A stretch of DNA of 14,887 bases from an uncultured Clostridia bacterium (GTDB lineage: Bacteria > Bacillota > Clostridia > UMGS1883), in the NCBI GenBank assembly GCA_947624455.1, contig CANQKL010000024.1, forward strand, positions 1-14,887. The letters run 5' to 3'. Below the pieces are notes generated by a model. The model was given only the letters and a program-made list of their open reading frames with translations, was not told the DNA's origin and did no database searches. How positions within the stretch are numbered: position 1 is the first letter of the stretch; the number at the start of each line of letters is the position of its first letter. Position numbers and translations under genes: made by a program. Shown here in pieces: positions 1 through 6,394 of the stretch.

Positions 1-9
1 AGTGTTGGA

Positions 10-1182
10 ATGGAAGCTTACGAAATATTCAGAGATTTGGCCATAATCATCTTGGCGGCCAAGGTGTTCGGCGTGATAGCCGGACGGTTCCGGGCGCCCC
101 AGGTGGTGGGTATGATAATTGCCGGTATAGTTATCGGCCCCAGCGTCCTCGGCCTGGTGAAGCAGAGCGATTTTATTTTGCAGATGGCGGAAATAGGCGT
201 TATGCTACTGATGTTCGTGGCCGGTCTTGACACGGATCTGAAGGAACTGATAAAAACCGGCCCGGCGGCCCTCGCCGTGGCCTGCGCCGGTGTGTTCACG
301 CCGCTGGTGGGCGGTTATCTGCTATACAGCTGCATATACGGCTTCTCTCCGCTGGGAAGCTTGGAGTTTTACAAGGCCGTGTTCATTGGCGTTATTATGA
401 CGGCTACCTCGGTTTCCATAACCGTTCAGGCCCTGATGGAAATGGGCAAGCTCCAGACAAGGGTGGGTACCCTTATCCTCAGCGCGGCCATAATCGACGA
501 CGTGATCGGCATTATCGTCCTGACCTTCGTAATCGGTCTGCGCAGCCCCGACGCCAATCCCGCTGGAGTTGTGGTGAACACCCTGCTGTTCCTGGCCTTT
601 TGCGCGGCTTTCGGCTTCGCCTTCTATTACCTGTTCAAGTTCCTCGATTCCCGCTATGAGCATCGCCGCCGCATACCCATTATGAGCCTGGCCCTGTGCT
701 TCGGCTTCTCATATGTGGCGGAACACTTTTTCGGCATAGCCGACATAACCGGAGCCTATGTGGCGGGCATAATTTTGTGCAATATACATGACAGCAAGTA
801 CATCGCTGAAAAAATGGATGTCAGCAGCTATATGATGTTCGGGCCTATTTTCTTTACCAGTATCGGCCTGAAAACCAGCCTCTCCGGCCTGGACGGGGGG
901 CTGCTGGCCTTCTCCCTGGGCTTCGTGCTGGTGGCGTTGCTGGCCAAGATAATCGGCTGCGGCTTGACCAGCCGGGCCTTTGGGTACAGCTGGTCCGACG
1001 CGCTCAAGGTGGGCCTGGGCATGATGACTCGGGGCGAGGTGGCCCTGATCGTGGCCCAAAAGGGCCTGTCTGTGGGACTGCTTTCAGAAAAGTATTTCAC
1101 CGCGGTGATACTGCTTATTGTGATTTCATCTATAATAACGCCGATTTTATTAAAGCTCGTATACCGCTACGACAAACGTTAA
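10..1182 (+). CDS. Cation:proton antiporter (CPA2/NapA-Kef type membrane domain)
   Basis: A 390-residue, almost wholly hydrophobic protein with about a dozen membrane segments, matching the Na+/H+ exchanger fold that swaps H+ for Na+ or K+ across the cytoplasmic membrane. The ion-binding Asp-Asp pair is visible at residues 163-164 (IIDDVIG). The unwound-helix motif TATSVSIT lies near 131-138, and the late conserved motif MTRGEVALIVAQKG is about 50 residues from the end. Kef-type relatives usually carry a C-terminal RCK/TrkA-N nucleotide-binding domain. Here the protein ends shortly after the last membrane segment, so it is the transport domain alone. Which cation it moves cannot be told from sequence. 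The frame stays open to the window edge, so a start upstream of base 10 cannot be excluded. No clear terminator follows it. Confidence 0.9.
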   Translation: MEAYEIFRDLAIIILAAKVFGVIAGRFRAPQVVGMIIAGIVIGPSVLGLVKQSDFILQMAEIGVMLLMFVAGLDTDLKELIKTGPAALAVACAGVFTPLVGGYLLYSCIYGFSPLGSLEFYKAVFIGVIMTATSVSITVQALMEMGKLQTRVGTLILSAAIIDDVIGIIVLTFVIGLRSPDANPAGVVVNTLLFLAFCAAFGFAFYYLFKFLDSRYEHRRRIPIMSLALCFGFSYVAEHFFGIADITGAYVAGIILCNIHDSKYIAEKMDVSSYMMFGPIFFTSIGLKTSLSGLDGGLLAFSLGFVLVALLAKIIGCGLTSRAFGYSWSDALKVGLGMMTRGEVALIVAQKGLSVGLLSEKYFTAVILLIVISSIITPILLKLVYRYDKR

Positions 1183-1269
1183 AATTCCCATAAGCCCCCC
1201 TAAAATGACGTTTTACAGTATATGTCAGCGCAAAAGCCAAAAAAAGTAACATTAATTGACAATTTGCTA

Positions 1270-1298
1270 TTGACATTTGACAGATTATAATGTATAAT
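1270..1298 (+). promoter_or_regulatory. Consensus sigma-A promoter of the abrB-yqeG-aroEK operon
   Basis: TTGACA at 1270-1275 and TATAAT at 1293-1298 are separated by exactly 17 bp, a perfect housekeeping promoter. Two more TTGACA copies occur at 1256-1261 and 1277-1282, and another TATAAT at 1286-1291, but none of these pairs at good spacing. The start of transcription would be near 1305, about 65 bases before the abrB start codon. Confidence 0.85.
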
Positions 1299-1325
1299 AT
1301 ACATGACGCTGATAGTCATAATATT
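1296..1325. promoter_or_regulatory. Imperfect inverted repeat overlapping the -10 box, possible operator
   Basis: Left arm AATATACATGAC (1296-1307) is almost the reverse complement of right arm GTCATAATATT (1315-1325), with one extra base in the left arm and a 7-base spacer. It begins inside the -10 box and covers the transcription start, where a repressor would block initiation. AbrB proteins often control their own genes, so autoregulation is a fair guess, but AbrB has no strict consensus and this is inference. Confidence 0.35.
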
Positions 1326-1371
1326 TGACGCGACAGTTCAAAAACATATAAGTCTGATTGGAGGAAATTAA

Positions 1372-1620
1372 ATGATAAGCAGAAGAGTAGACAGTATGGG
1401 CAGAGTGGTCATTCCTCAGGAGATGAGGGATAAGCTGGGAATAAGCCACGACACTCTTATGGATATAAGCCTTAAGGGGAATAAGATCGAGCTGAGAAAA
1501 TCCGAGCTGAGCTGCGCCGTCTGCGGCGGCAGCAGCCATATGCTCAAGGGCGCCTCTGTGTGCCGCGGCTGCGCCGAGGATATCGCCGCCAAGCTGGCGG
1601 CCGTCAATGGCGAGGCCTGA
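1372..1620 (+). CDS. AbrB/SpoVT-type DNA-binding regulator with C-terminal zinc ribbon
   Basis: An 82-residue protein. Residues 1-45 are a swapped-hairpin AbrB domain (RRVDSMGRVVIPQEMRDKLG, then a short strand pair), which dimerises and binds AT-rich promoter DNA. Residues 48-67 hold two Cys-x-x-Cys pairs (C48, C51, C64, C67) that look like a small zinc ribbon. Bacillus subtilis AbrB lacks this cysteine ribbon, but variants with it are usual in Clostridia. The start is fixed by GGAGG seven bases upstream of the ATG. It is the first gene of an operon with yqeG (2-bp gap) and aroE-aroK. Its targets are unknown; in relatives such proteins govern transition-state or sporulation genes. Confidence 0.88.
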   Translation: MISRRVDSMGRVVIPQEMRDKLGISHDTLMDISLKGNKIELRKSELSCAVCGGSSHMLKGASVCRGCAEDIAAKLAAVNGEA

Positions 1621-1622
1621 TC

Positions 1623-2129
1623 ATGAACCTTATACCTCGGGATTACAGGGGGAGCGTTCTTGAGATTACTCCTGAATACCTGAGACAGCGCGGCCTGGGC
1701 GGAGTCATCCTTGACATAGACAACACCCTCATCGGCCATAACGTACCCGTTCCCACGGCTGAAGTCCTGGATCTGTTGGCGGATTATCGGAAAAACGGCA
1801 TCCAGATCTGCGTCGTGTCCAATAACCGCCGACAGAGAGTGGCGGACTTCTGCGAAAGGATCGGGGTGGAACACTATGTTTGGGACGCGCTCAAGCCCGC
1901 GGCCAAGGGCTATGTCAGGGCGGCGGAGCTGATGGGCCTGGCCCCGGAGCGCACCGCCGCGGTGGGCGACCAGATCTTCACGGACGTCTGGGGAGCCAGG
2001 CGGGCGGGTTGCTACGCCGTGCTGCTCAAGCCTATCCACAGGGGGAAGGAAGGGCTTTTCATCGCCTTTAAAAGGGCGTTGGAAAAGCCCGTCTTGTTAT
2101 ATCTGAAAATAAAGGGTATGATAAAATGA
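1623..2129 (+). CDS. yqeG: YqeG family HAD-IIIA phosphatase
   Basis: A 168-residue HAD-superfamily hydrolase. Motif I is DIDNTL at 31-36 (nucleophile D31, acid/base D33), motif II is SNN at 66-68, motif III is the KP at 91-92, and motif IV is GDQIFTD at 115-121. No cap domain is inserted, as expected for subclass IIIA. The family is related to yeast Gep4, which dephosphorylates phosphatidylglycerophosphate, so a role in phosphatidylglycerol synthesis is plausible but inferred. The frame is open from 1560, but the ATG at 1623 has GAGG seven bases upstream and aligns with the family N-terminus. It starts 2 bp after abrB and overlaps aroE by ATGA. The yqeG-aroE neighbourhood is also seen in Bacillus subtilis, which supports the call. 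Confidence 0.88.
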   Translation: MNLIPRDYRGSVLEITPEYLRQRGLGGVILDIDNTLIGHNVPVPTAEVLDLLADYRKNGIQICVVSNNRRQRVADFCERIGVEHYVWDALKPAAKGYVRAAELMGLAPERTAAVGDQIFTDVWGARRAGCYAVLLKPIHRGKEGLFIAFKRALEKPVLLYLKIKGMIK

Positions 2130-3454
2130 ATATAACCGCAAAAACCTTGCCGCTGGGAGTTATCGGGCATCCGATAGCTCATTCCGTTTCGCCGGAAATA
2201 CATAATTTCATTCTGGACTGCCTGGAAATGAACTATTTTTACTGTGCCTACCATGTGCTGCCGGAAAATCTGGGGGACGCCATGAGGGGAGTTCGCGCCC
2301 TGGGCATAAGGGGGCTGAACGTCACTATTCCCCACAAGGAGGAGGTTCGCCGCTACTGTGACGAGCTGGACCCCTATGCCGAGAGGATCGGCGCGGTGAA
2401 CACCGTCGTCAATCATGACGGCGCGATTAAGGGCTACAACACCGACGCTCCAGGCTTTATTGCCAATCTGAGCCGCCACGGGGTCAGCGTCCGGGGCCGG
2501 GATGTGGTCATACTGGGCGCGGGCGGGGCCGCGAAGGGCGTTGCCGCCGCCGTGCTGGAAAATGGGGCCGCCAGGGTCAGGGTCATCAACCGCACCAGGG
2601 CCAAGGCTGAAAGGCTGGCCGCCGAGCTGCGCGACCCCAGGATACGGGCCGCTTCCGCCGCTAACGGGGCGCAGATACTGATAAACGCCACTTCAGTAGG
2701 GATGAAGTCGGAAGCCACGCCCTTTACGGATTTTAACGTTTTGGCTCCGGGCTGTGTGGTCTGCGACATAGTGTTCTGCCCCAGAGAGACGACGCTGCTG
2801 AAAATGGCGGCGGAAAGGGGCTTGACCACGGTGGGCGGAATAGGTATGCTGATATATCAGGCGGTCATCGCCTTTGAGCTTTTCACCCGGGTGAAGGTGG
2901 GCGAGGACTTGATCGAAAAGCTGTTCCGCCGACTGGAGATGAGGCGCAGCATTGTGCTGACGGGCTTTATGGGCTGCGGCAAGAGCGCCGTGGGCCGGGA
3001 GCTGGCCCAAATGACCGGCACGACCTTGATAGACAGCGACGAGTACATCGCCCGAACCACCGCCATGACCATTCCCGAGATCTTTGAAAAGAAGGGCGAA
3101 CGGGGCTTTAGGGATATTGAGAGCCAGTGCATAAGGGAGCTTAGTCAAAGCAAGGGCGTGATCATTTCCCTGGGCGGCGGAGCGGTGCTGCGCCGGGAGA
3201 ACATTGACCTGCTGCGAAAAAACTGCCTTGTATTCAGGCTGAAGGCCAGTGTGGAAAAGATACTGCGCAACACCGGCGGCGACGTCAACCGTCCTCTCCT
3301 CAAAGGCAAGTCCCGCGCCGAGATCGAGGCTATGATGGACTACCGGGAGCCGTACTACGCCAACTGTGACTATACTGTGGACGTGAGCCATATGTATCCC
3401 AACCAGTCGGCCAAGAGGATACTTGATATTGTAATGGAAGCGGACGCTGTGTAA
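2126..3454 (+). CDS. aroE-aroK: Bifunctional shikimate dehydrogenase-shikimate kinase (AroE-AroK fusion)
   Basis: One 442-residue chain carries two consecutive chorismate-pathway enzymes. Residues 8-258 are AroE, which reduces 3-dehydroshikimate to shikimate with NADPH. Shikimate contacts are S20/S22 (HSVSP), T67 and catalytic K71 (NVTIPHK), N92, D107 (NTDAPG) and Q245; the nucleotide loop is GAGGA at 131-135, with NADPH-specifying NRTRAK at 155-160. After a short linker, residues 274-440 are AroK, which phosphorylates shikimate with ATP. Its Walker A is GFMGCGKS at 280-287, followed by D303/D305, R329 (GFRDIE), GGG 350-352, lid arginine R389 and R407. All key residues of both enzymes are present, so both should be active. 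It overlaps yqeG by ATGA, indicating translational coupling. The reading frame is continuous, so the fusion is unlikely to be a sequencing error. Confidence 0.95.
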   Translation: MNITAKTLPLGVIGHPIAHSVSPEIHNFILDCLEMNYFYCAYHVLPENLGDAMRGVRALGIRGLNVTIPHKEEVRRYCDELDPYAERIGAVNTVVNHDGAIKGYNTDAPGFIANLSRHGVSVRGRDVVILGAGGAAKGVAAAVLENGAARVRVINRTRAKAERLAAELRDPRIRAASAANGAQILINATSVGMKSEATPFTDFNVLAPGCVVCDIVFCPRETTLLKMAAERGLTTVGGIGMLIYQAVIAFELFTRVKVGEDLIEKLFRRLEMRRSIVLTGFMGCGKSAVGRELAQMTGTTLIDSDEYIARTTAMTIPEIFEKKGERGFRDIESQCIRELSQSKGVIISLGGGAVLRRENIDLLRKNCLVFRLKASVEKILRNTGGDVNRPLLKGKSRAEIEAMMDYREPYYANCDYTVDVSHMYPNQSAKRILDIVMEADAV

Positions 3455-3489
3455 GCGGACGCGCGATGCGCTCCCATACGGAGGGAAGA

Positions 3490-3514
3490 GGACGTAAATG
3501 TTGCATTTACGTCC
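3490..3514. repeat. 11-bp perfect inverted repeat after aroE-aroK
   Basis: Arms GGACGTAAATG (3490-3500) and CATTTACGTCC (3504-3514) are fully complementary around a TTG loop. No T-run follows on either strand, so it is not a standard terminator. It may stabilise the 3' end of the mRNA or be a protein site. It lies 26 bases upstream of the main terminator hairpin. Confidence 0.5.
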
Positions 3515-3539
3515 GCAATATTTCGTTTGCGGCGGTGAG

Positions 3540-3592
3540 AGAGTACAGAAAAACAGTCTCCCCTCCTGGGGGAGACTGTTTTTCTGTACTCT
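3540..3592. terminator. Bidirectional intrinsic terminator between convergent operons
   Basis: A 24-bp perfectly paired stem (3540-3563 with 3569-3592) closes on a 5-base loop, TCCTG. Its core is the GC-rich hairpin CAGTCTCCCC/GGGGAGACTG. This is preceded by AAAAA and followed by TTTTTCTGT, so it works as a rho-independent terminator on both strands. It sits between the stop codons of aroE-aroK (plus) and yebC (minus), exactly where a shared terminator is expected. Confidence 0.88.
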
Positions 3593-3593
3593 A

Positions 3594-3625
3594 TTGGAGT
3601 TTGTTTCACTTGGAGTTTATTTCTC
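3594..3625. repeat. Tandem 16-bp direct repeat
   Basis: TTGGAGTTTGTTTCAC (3594-3609) is followed directly by TTGGAGTTTATTTCTC (3610-3625), two mismatches in 16 bases. It lies between the shared terminator and the yebC stop codon. No function is suggested by sequence; replication slippage is the simplest origin. Confidence 0.55.
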
Positions 3626-3664
3626 TTGATGTCGGTCCCTCTTAGTGGCTGCCTTGGGTTTGCG

Positions 3665-4411
3665 TTATTCCTCGGCGTCGGAAGGCTCATCCCAGTTATG
3701 GTAGACGTTTTGAACGTCGTCGTTATCCTCAAGCATATCAATGAGCTTATTCATATTCTTCAAATCTTCCTCGTCCGTAAGAGTGACCATGGTCTGGGGA
3801 ACCATCTGCACCTCGGCGGTGGAGAAGGAATAGCCCTTGGCCTCCAACGCCTCGCGCACAGAGGAAAAAGAAGCTGGGTCTGTGAGTATCTCGAACATTC
3901 CGTCCTCGGCGCTGAAATCCTCGGCCCCGCAGTCTAACGCATCCATCATTACGGCGTCCTCGTCCAGCTCCTCCTCGGAATTGTCAATGACTATGACGCC
4001 CTTTTGGTCGAACATATAGCTGACACAGCCGTTTGTACCTAGATTGCCGCCGTACTTATCAAAGTAGTGGCGCATATCGCCCGCGGTACGGTTACGGTTA
4101 TTGGTCAGCGTCTCGACAATGAGAGCCACGCCGCTGGGCCCATAGCCCTCATAGGTGATGTTCTCATAGTCGGCGCCGCCGCCCTCGCCCGCAGCCTTGG
4201 CTATGCAGCGGTTGATATTGTCGTTGGGCATATTATTTGCGCGGGCCTTGGCGATAGCGTCCCTCAGCCTGCCGTTGGAGTCGGGATTCGGCCCGCCCTG
4301 GCGGACGATGACGGCCAGCTCGCGGCCTATCTTTGTGAAAATCTTCGCGCGCTGAGCGTCGGATTTCTCCTTCTTATTCTTGATGTTATTCCACTTGGAA
4401 TGTCCTGACAT
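3665..4411 (-). CDS. yebC: YebC/TACO1 family protein (translation factor / regulator)
   Basis: A 248-residue protein with the family's signature N-terminus MSGHSKWNNIKNKK and the body motifs AKIFTKIGREL, YEGYGPSGVALIVETLT, and GGNLGTNGCVSYMFDQKG. Length is typical (about 240-250). The family was long annotated as a transcription regulator (PmpR). YebC and mitochondrial TACO1 are now linked to relieving ribosome stalling at proline-rich stretches, so a cytoplasmic translation role is the better guess. The ATG has GAGGTG upstream on the minus strand. It is the last gene of the rsmD-coaD-coiled-coil-yebC run, 57 bp after the coiled-coil gene, and ends at the bidirectional terminator. Confidence 0.95.
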   Translation of the reverse strand: MSGHSKWNNIKNKKEKSDAQRAKIFTKIGRELAVIVRQGGPNPDSNGRLRDAIAKARANNMPNDNINRCIAKAAGEGGGADYENITYEGYGPSGVALIVETLTNNRNRTAGDMRHYFDKYGGNLGTNGCVSYMFDQKGVIVIDNSEEELDEDAVMMDALDCGAEDFSAEDGMFEILTDPASFSSVREALEAKGYSFSTAEVQMVPQTMVTLTDEEDLKNMNKLIDMLEDNDDVQNVYHNWDEPSDAEE

Positions 4412-4468
4412 ACTTACACCTCTGATATTTTATGTGAAAAAATTATGTAGAATTGTCCTTGCCTGTCT

Positions 4469-4948
4469 TTAATTCTGGCTGCCGTCCTCGATCTGCTTGG
4501 CGTTGGCCTGGGAACGCATCTCGTCCAGAGCGCTGCGGACAACGTCCTGAGAGTGGGCGATACGATCCTCGGTCTGGCTGAGCAGGGAAATAATGAAATT
4601 TTGAGTCCCGGCACGCAAATCACGAGCCTTGCGGGAAGCCTCGTCGATTATCTGACTGGACTGCTCTACGGCGGCCTTGGTTATCTCATGCTCCTGCACC
4701 ATGGCGGCGGCCTTCTCCTTGGCCTCGTTCACTATGCGCTCAGCCTCGGCCTCGGCCTCGGCCAAAATGCGCTTGCGCTCGTCCTTTACCATGCGGGCCT
4801 GCTTAAGGTCCTCGGGCAGCTTCATGCTGATATCCTCGATGCACTTGAGAAGTTCTTCCTTGTCGATAAGAATTCGGTTGAACAGGGGTATGGTCCAAGC
4901 GTGATCAACCTTATCCTCCAAAATATCGATCATCTTCAGAATTTCCAT
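4469..4948 (-). CDS. Coiled-coil protein of the coaD operon (often labelled 'ATPase', F0-b/V-type subunit H-like)
   Basis: A 159-residue soluble protein without a membrane segment or nucleotide-binding motif. Residues 1-40 form a short amphipathic head (MIDILEDKVDHAW...). About 45-140 is a long alanine/glutamate/arginine-rich helix with a run of AEAEAEAERI near 63-72, predicted to be a coiled coil. Such proteins next to coaD in Clostridia are commonly annotated as ATPase or as like the ATP synthase b subunit, because the stalk helix looks similar; there is no sign that it hydrolyses ATP. A scaffold role, like DivIVA, is possible but not shown. GGAGG lies eight bases upstream of the ATG, which starts 4 bp after the coaD stop codon, so the two are surely co-transcribed. 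Confidence 0.8.
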   Translation of the reverse strand: MEILKMIDILEDKVDHAWTIPLFNRILIDKEELLKCIEDISMKLPEDLKQARMVKDERKRILAEAEAEAERIVNEAKEKAAAMVQEHEITKAAVEQSSQIIDEASRKARDLRAGTQNFIISLLSQTEDRIAHSQDVVRSALDEMRSQANAKQIEDGSQN

Positions 4949-4952
4949 GGTT

Positions 4953-5441
4953 TTATCCTCCTATTTTTTCTATAATATCATTTTCTATTTCAGCGGGCAC
5001 AAAATCCGAAATGTCGCCGCCATAGCGGGCGACCTCCTTGACTATGCTTGAGCTAAGGTAGGAATAGGACCGGCTGGTGGTGATGAAAAAAGTCTCCACC
5101 TCCGGATTGAGGCTCTTATTAGTGAGAGCCATCTGAAACTCATACTCAAAATCGCTGACCGCCCTGAGTCCCTTTACTATAAATCCGGCGCCCTTGTCCC
5201 GAGCGTAGTTGACCAGCAGCCCGTCAAAGCTTTCAACCGACACATTGGGGAGACGGCCGGTCACCCGGCGGATCAGCTCCATCCGCTCCTCGGTGGTAAA
5301 GAGGGGCTTTTTTGCACCGTTGCGCAGGACGCAGACGTAAACCTTGTCAAAAAGAGAGGCCGTGCGCTCAATGATGTCAAGATGCCCGTTGGTCACCGGG
5401 TCAAAGCTGCCGGGTATCACGGCGATTTTTTCAGTCGGCAC
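4953..5441 (-). CDS. coaD: Pantetheine-phosphate adenylyltransferase (CoaD)
   Basis: A 162-residue enzyme of the nucleotidyltransferase fold that transfers AMP from ATP to 4'-phosphopantetheine, the fourth step of coenzyme A synthesis. The nucleotide-binding motif is GSFDPVTNGH at 11-20 (catalytic H20). KGLRAVSDFEYE is at 90-101 and the C-terminal SSSIVKE at 130-136; all are family hallmarks, and the length is usual (about 160). The frame opens with a GTG at 5450, but that codon has no ribosome site. The next GTG, at 5441, has GAGGTG six bases upstream and gives a normal family N-terminus, so it is preferred. It overlaps the rsmD end by 11 bases, indicating coupled translation. Confidence 0.95.
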   Translation of the reverse strand: MPTEKIAVIPGSFDPVTNGHLDIIERTASLFDKVYVCVLRNGAKKPLFTTEERMELIRRVTGRLPNVSVESFDGLLVNYARDKGAGFIVKGLRAVSDFEYEFQMALTNKSLNPEVETFFITTSRSYSYLSSSIVKEVARYGGDISDFVPAEIENDIIEKIGG

Positions 5442-5991
5442 TGTCTTCACCTCTTTGTCGGAGTATGGTTATGCGAACCCGACCGTAACGGCGGTCCCTT
5501 TCCCGTACGAACTGGGGCGGAAAGCATGGCTCGCCGCCAGCCTCGTCCCACTCGGCGACCACGCCGCCGCCGGAAGAGAGCAGTTCTTTTTCGGCTATAA
5601 GAGCGAGAGCCTTTTCATAAAGCCCGCCGCTGTACGGCGGATCCAGAAAAATCAGGTCGTAGACCTCGCCGCAGGAGCGGAGATAGCCGATGGAGTCGCC
5701 GCCGATCACCCGCGCCCTGGAGCTTAACCGGGAGTTCGCAAGATTTTGCCTGACGGCGTCAAGGGCCTTGGGCGAGCTGTCAACAAAGACGGCGCTTTCC
5801 CCGCCGCGGCTGAGCGCCTCGATCCCCAGAGCGCCGCTGCCGGCGAAAAGGTCCAAGACCCTCGCCCCGCGAAGCTCCGAAGCCAGCATACTGAACAGCG
5901 CCTCCTTCACCCGGTCAAGAGTGGGGCGGGTGTCCAGACCGGCGGGAGCGACAAGCTTTAGCCCCCTCGCGGCCCCAGAAATCACTCTCAC
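5431..5991 (-). CDS. rsmD: 16S rRNA (guanine-966-N2)-methyltransferase RsmD
   Basis: A 186-residue Rossmann-fold methyltransferase that modifies G966 of 16S rRNA in the small subunit, using S-adenosylmethionine. The SAM loop is LDLFAGSG at 46-53, the acidic ribose contact is near D71, and the amino-group catalytic motif is DPPY at 117-120. The N-terminus MRVISGAARGLKL is that of the family. The frame is open to an ATG at 6048, but the GTG at 5991 has GGAGG six bases upstream and yields the canonical start, so 19 residues of the longer reading are discarded. It is the first gene of the minus-strand operon. rsmD-coaD adjacency is widely conserved, which supports both calls. Confidence 0.94.
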   Translation of the reverse strand: MRVISGAARGLKLVAPAGLDTRPTLDRVKEALFSMLASELRGARVLDLFAGSGALGIEALSRGGESAVFVDSSPKALDAVRQNLANSRLSSRARVIGGDSIGYLRSCGEVYDLIFLDPPYSGGLYEKALALIAEKELLSSGGGVVAEWDEAGGEPCFPPQFVRERDRRYGRVRITILRQRGEDSAD

Positions 5992-6026
5992 GGTATACCT
6001 CCATCCATAATGACGCATAAGCGCGC

Positions 6027-6042
6027 ACTTATTCACATAAGT
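6027..6042. repeat. Short inverted repeat in the rsmD leader
   Basis: ACTTAT and ATAAGT pair around TCAC. It lies just downstream of the rsmD promoter, in the untranslated leader. It might be an operator or a leader hairpin; there is too little to decide. Confidence 0.3.
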
Positions 6043-6053
6043 ATACATTTATT

Positions 6054-6082
6054 ATTTTATACCAAGGCAGGGACAAAGTCAA
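6054..6082 (-). promoter_or_regulatory. Sigma-A promoter of the rsmD-coaD-yebC operon
   Basis: Read on the minus strand, TTGACT (6077-6082) and TAAAAT (6054-6059) are 17 bp apart. TATAAA just upstream of the latter is an alternative -10, at 15 bp. Transcription would start near 6047, about 55 bases before the rsmD GTG. Confidence 0.65.
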
Positions 6083-6122
6083 GTGTTTTTTTAAAAAAGT
6101 TTTAAATAGTTCACAAGTGACA

Positions 6123-6139
6123 AAAAATATTAATTTTTT
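6123..6139. repeat. 17-bp AT-rich direct repeat, left copy
   Basis: AAAAATATTAATTTTTT occurs here and again at 6360-6376, same orientation, with starts 237 bp apart. The two copies flank a gene-free block of four inverted repeats. Low-complexity sequence makes chance similarity more likely than for an ordinary 17-mer. Confidence 0.55.
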
Positions 6140-6176
6140 TAGACTACTGACAAACCCTATGCACTATGGGGAAAGC

Positions 6177-6198
6177 TCGAAAGGGAACTCCCTTTCGA
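6177..6198. repeat. 9-bp inverted repeat (hairpin 1 of the boundary block)
   Basis: TCGAAAGGG and CCCTTTCGA pair perfectly around AACT. No T-run follows on either strand, so this is not a normal terminator. Confidence 0.55.
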
Positions 6199-6206
6199 TA
6201 AAAAAC

Positions 6207-6239
6207 ATAAAATCTCGGGGCGTGTACCCGAGATTTTAT
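6207..6239. terminator. 13-bp hairpin, terminator-like on both strands (hairpin 2)
   Basis: Bases 6207-6219 pair with 6227-6239 around a 7-base loop. The core CTCGGG/CCCGAG is followed by ATTTTATA on the plus strand, and on the minus strand by ATTTTATGTTTTTTA. The minus-strand tail is the better T-run, so it could stop transcription coming from the phage side toward rsmD. The lack of a clean U-tract on the plus strand keeps confidence moderate. Confidence 0.5.
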
Positions 6240-6254
6240 ACTATAATCGGGGTA

Positions 6255-6290
6255 GAAATATCATTTTTATCACAATAAAAATGATATTTC
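6255..6290. repeat. 16-bp perfect AT-rich palindrome (hairpin 3)
   Basis: GAAATATCATTTTTAT (6255-6270) pairs with its exact complement at 6275-6290 around CACA. It has only a few GC pairs and no T-run, so a terminator role is unlikely. It could be a protein-binding site or a remnant of a small mobile element. Confidence 0.6.
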
Positions 6291-6296
6291 GTAAGC

Positions 6297-6359
6297 GAAA
6301 GCGCCCGATGCGGAAGGGGCAGCCGCTGGGGAAACCGTGCGGGTTGCCCCAGCGCTTTC
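6297..6359. other. Candidate structured RNA/DNA element, possible three-way junction (hairpin 4)
   Basis: Outer stem GAAAGCGC/GCGCTTTC joins 6297-6304 with 6352-6359. Inside, GCGG/CCGC (6310-6313 with 6323-6326) and TGGGG/CCCCA (6327-6331 with 6347-6351, continued by AACC/GGTT) can form two more stems. A competing single hairpin, CGCTGGGG/CCCCAGCG (6324-6331 with 6347-6354), is also stable. No known RNA family is recognised. It ends 35 bases before the SOS promoter and could also serve as an insulator. Confidence 0.4.
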
Positions 6360-6376
6360 AAAAATATTAATTTTTT
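6360..6376. repeat. 17-bp AT-rich direct repeat, right copy
   Basis: Identical to 6123-6139. It closes the palindromic block and lies immediately upstream of the phage promoter, where the A/T tracts could also act as an UP element for RNA polymerase. Confidence 0.55.
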
Positions 6377-6394
6377 GAAATTTTAAAAAAAATA

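Noticed and set aside
1183..1255. Terminator after the antiporter
   Set aside because: No GC-rich stem followed by a T-run could be found between the stop codon and the abrB promoter.
1416..2039. 207-codon open frame on the minus strand
   Set aside because: It is antisense to abrB and yqeG, both of which have clear motifs and ribosome sites. No protein family is recognisable in it.
6166..6201. Short reading frame MGKARKGTPFR in the boundary block
   Set aside because: It has no ribosome site and coincides with hairpin 1, so coding is not supported.
5992..6394. CRISPR array, tRNA or att site in the intergenic region
   Set aside because: No regularly spaced repeats with unique spacers, no cloverleaf and no duplicated gene end were seen; only palindromes and one two-copy AT-rich repeat.
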